Shown here piece by piece: positions 62,922 to 64,000 of a stretch of 64,000 nucleotides of DNA. This stretch comes from Pelomonas candidula (lineage in GTDB: Bacteria > Pseudomonadota > Gammaproteobacteria > Burkholderiales > Burkholderiaceae_C), in contig NZ_JBIGIC010000008.1 in the NCBI RefSeq assembly GCF_043555985.1, positions 124,001 to 188,000 on the forward strand. Direction: 5' to 3'. The translations under genes were made by a program, and so were the position numbers. The notes under the pieces were generated by a model that did not search any database, was not told where the DNA came from, and saw only the letters and a list, made by a program, of their open reading frames with translations. The first letter of the stretch is position 1. Every line of letters begins with the position of its first letter.

Positions 62922-63680
<759 letters not shown>

Positions 63681-63700
63681 GATGAGGAACTCCTGGGTTG

Positions 63701-63718
63701 ATTGACGTGAACGTCAAT
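63701..63718. promoter_or_regulatory. 18-bp palindromic operator of the SDR gene
   Basis: ATTGACGT-GA-ACGTCAAT is a perfect inverted repeat 21 bases before the SDR start. Such TTGACGTnnACGTCAA sites resemble operators of acyl-CoA/branched-chain amino acid breakdown regulators (LiuR-like MerR or TetR types; from memory, tentative). Confidence 0.6.
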
Positions 63719-63728
63719 TGTGGCCGAC

Positions 63729-63760
63729 AAAAAAGCCGCGGGACCCGAAGGTGCCGCGGC
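63729..63760 (-). terminator. Intrinsic terminator of adk
   Basis: On the minus strand GCCGCGGCACC pairs with GGTCCCGCGGC around TTCG (one mismatch), and T6 follows (plus-strand A6 at 63729-63734). It ends transcription from adk and lies just before the SDR promoter region. Confidence 0.88.
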
Positions 63761-63780
63761 TTGTCGTGCCCGTGAGGCGG

Positions 63781-64000
63781 TCAGCTGCTCAATGCAGCCA
63801 GCGCGTTGCGCGTGATCTCATCGACCGAGCCGATGCCGGCGATGCGACGGTACTTGGGGGCGTTGGCGTCGCCGGTGGCGGCCCATTGCGAGTAGTAGTC
63901 GACCAGCGGGCGCGTCTGCGCGGAGTAGACGTCCAGGCGTTTCTTGACGGTCTCTTCCTTGTCATCGTCGCGCTGTACCAGATCCTCGCCGGTCACGTCG
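63781..64000 (-). CDS. adk: Adenylate kinase, C-terminal part (cut by window edge)
   Basis: The frame is open to the right edge. The visible 72 codons contain the highly conserved DVTGEDLVQRDDDKEETVKK, the RLDVYSAQTRPLVDYY stretch (LID exit and core helix), and the C-terminal helix ending in LSS. It interconverts 2 ADP with ATP and AMP. A terminator follows at 63729-63760. Confidence 0.93.
   Translation of the reverse strand, partial: DVTGEDLVQRDDDKEETVKKRLDVYSAQTRPLVDYYSQWAATGDANAPKYRRIAGIGSVDEITRNALAALSS

Overview
The window is about 64 kb of high-GC chromosomal DNA from a betaproteobacterium, most likely a Burkholderiales member of the Roseateles / Rubrivivax / Leptothrix type. This rests on PhaR, CysB-type regulation, the XrtA/PEP-CTERM accessory genes (PrsK, PrsR, PrsT, EpsB-type glycosyltransferase), the holC-pepA//lptF-lptG arrangement, a three-domain NirK and general protein character. 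It is an inference; there is no rRNA. No tRNA, CRISPR array, insertion sequence or prophage was seen.

Layout. 1-1.4 kb: a tandem pair of secreted DUF2135 proteins, the first cut by the window edge. 1.4-10.8 kb: housekeeping genes phaR, rimO, a PLP cystathionine beta-lyase, smpB, ratA-rnfH, a DUF4124 protein, then guaB - MFS exporter - guaA. 11-14.6 kb: APH-like phosphotransferase, a Crp/Fnr regulator and a FimV-like protein. 14.7-20.3 kb: the minus-strand run lptF-lptG-sirohydrochlorin chelatase-cysB, divergent from pepA-holC. 20.4-21.6 kb: an orphan branched-chain amino-acid type binding protein.

22.2-32.7 kb is a PEP-CTERM (XrtA) accessory locus: EpsB-type sugar transferase, PrsK sensor kinase, PrsR NtrC-type activator, a small S1C protease, the PEP-CTERM/exosortase acyltransferase, the TPR lipoprotein PrsT, and a PEP-CTERM protein resembling the flocculation protein PepA. 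That last gene has a near-perfect sigma-54 promoter, as expected for a PrsR target. The exosortase itself is not here.

33.1-37.8 kb holds the most unusual element, a translationally coupled three-gene cassette: a PEP-CTERM protein made of fifteen 17-residue tandem repeats, a TPR/GT41 (O-GlcNAc transferase-like) glycosyltransferase, and a TPR/radical-SAM enzyme. It looks like a surface-protein modification system. In this genome it appears to be decaying: the repeat gene has a nonsense codon and two frameshifts, and the GT41 gene has a Trp-to-stop codon. The radical SAM gene is open.

37.9-43 kb: a secreted sedolisin protease and a nitrite-reduction operon, nirK (with fused cytochrome c) - nirV - sco, preceded by an FNR/DNR-type box placed exactly at -41.5 of a plausible -10. 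43-49 kb: small membrane proteins, thpR, an overlapping pxpB-pxpC-pxpA-DUF72 operon (5-oxoproline use), and tadA-ldcA. 49-62.8 kb: a peptide-type ABC transporter operon, a TonB-dependent receptor, and tonB-exbB-exbD-exbD-TPR, which together form a plausible outer-to-inner membrane uptake route. The window ends with an acyl-CoA-type SDR dehydrogenase behind a perfect operator-like palindrome, and the 3' end of adk.
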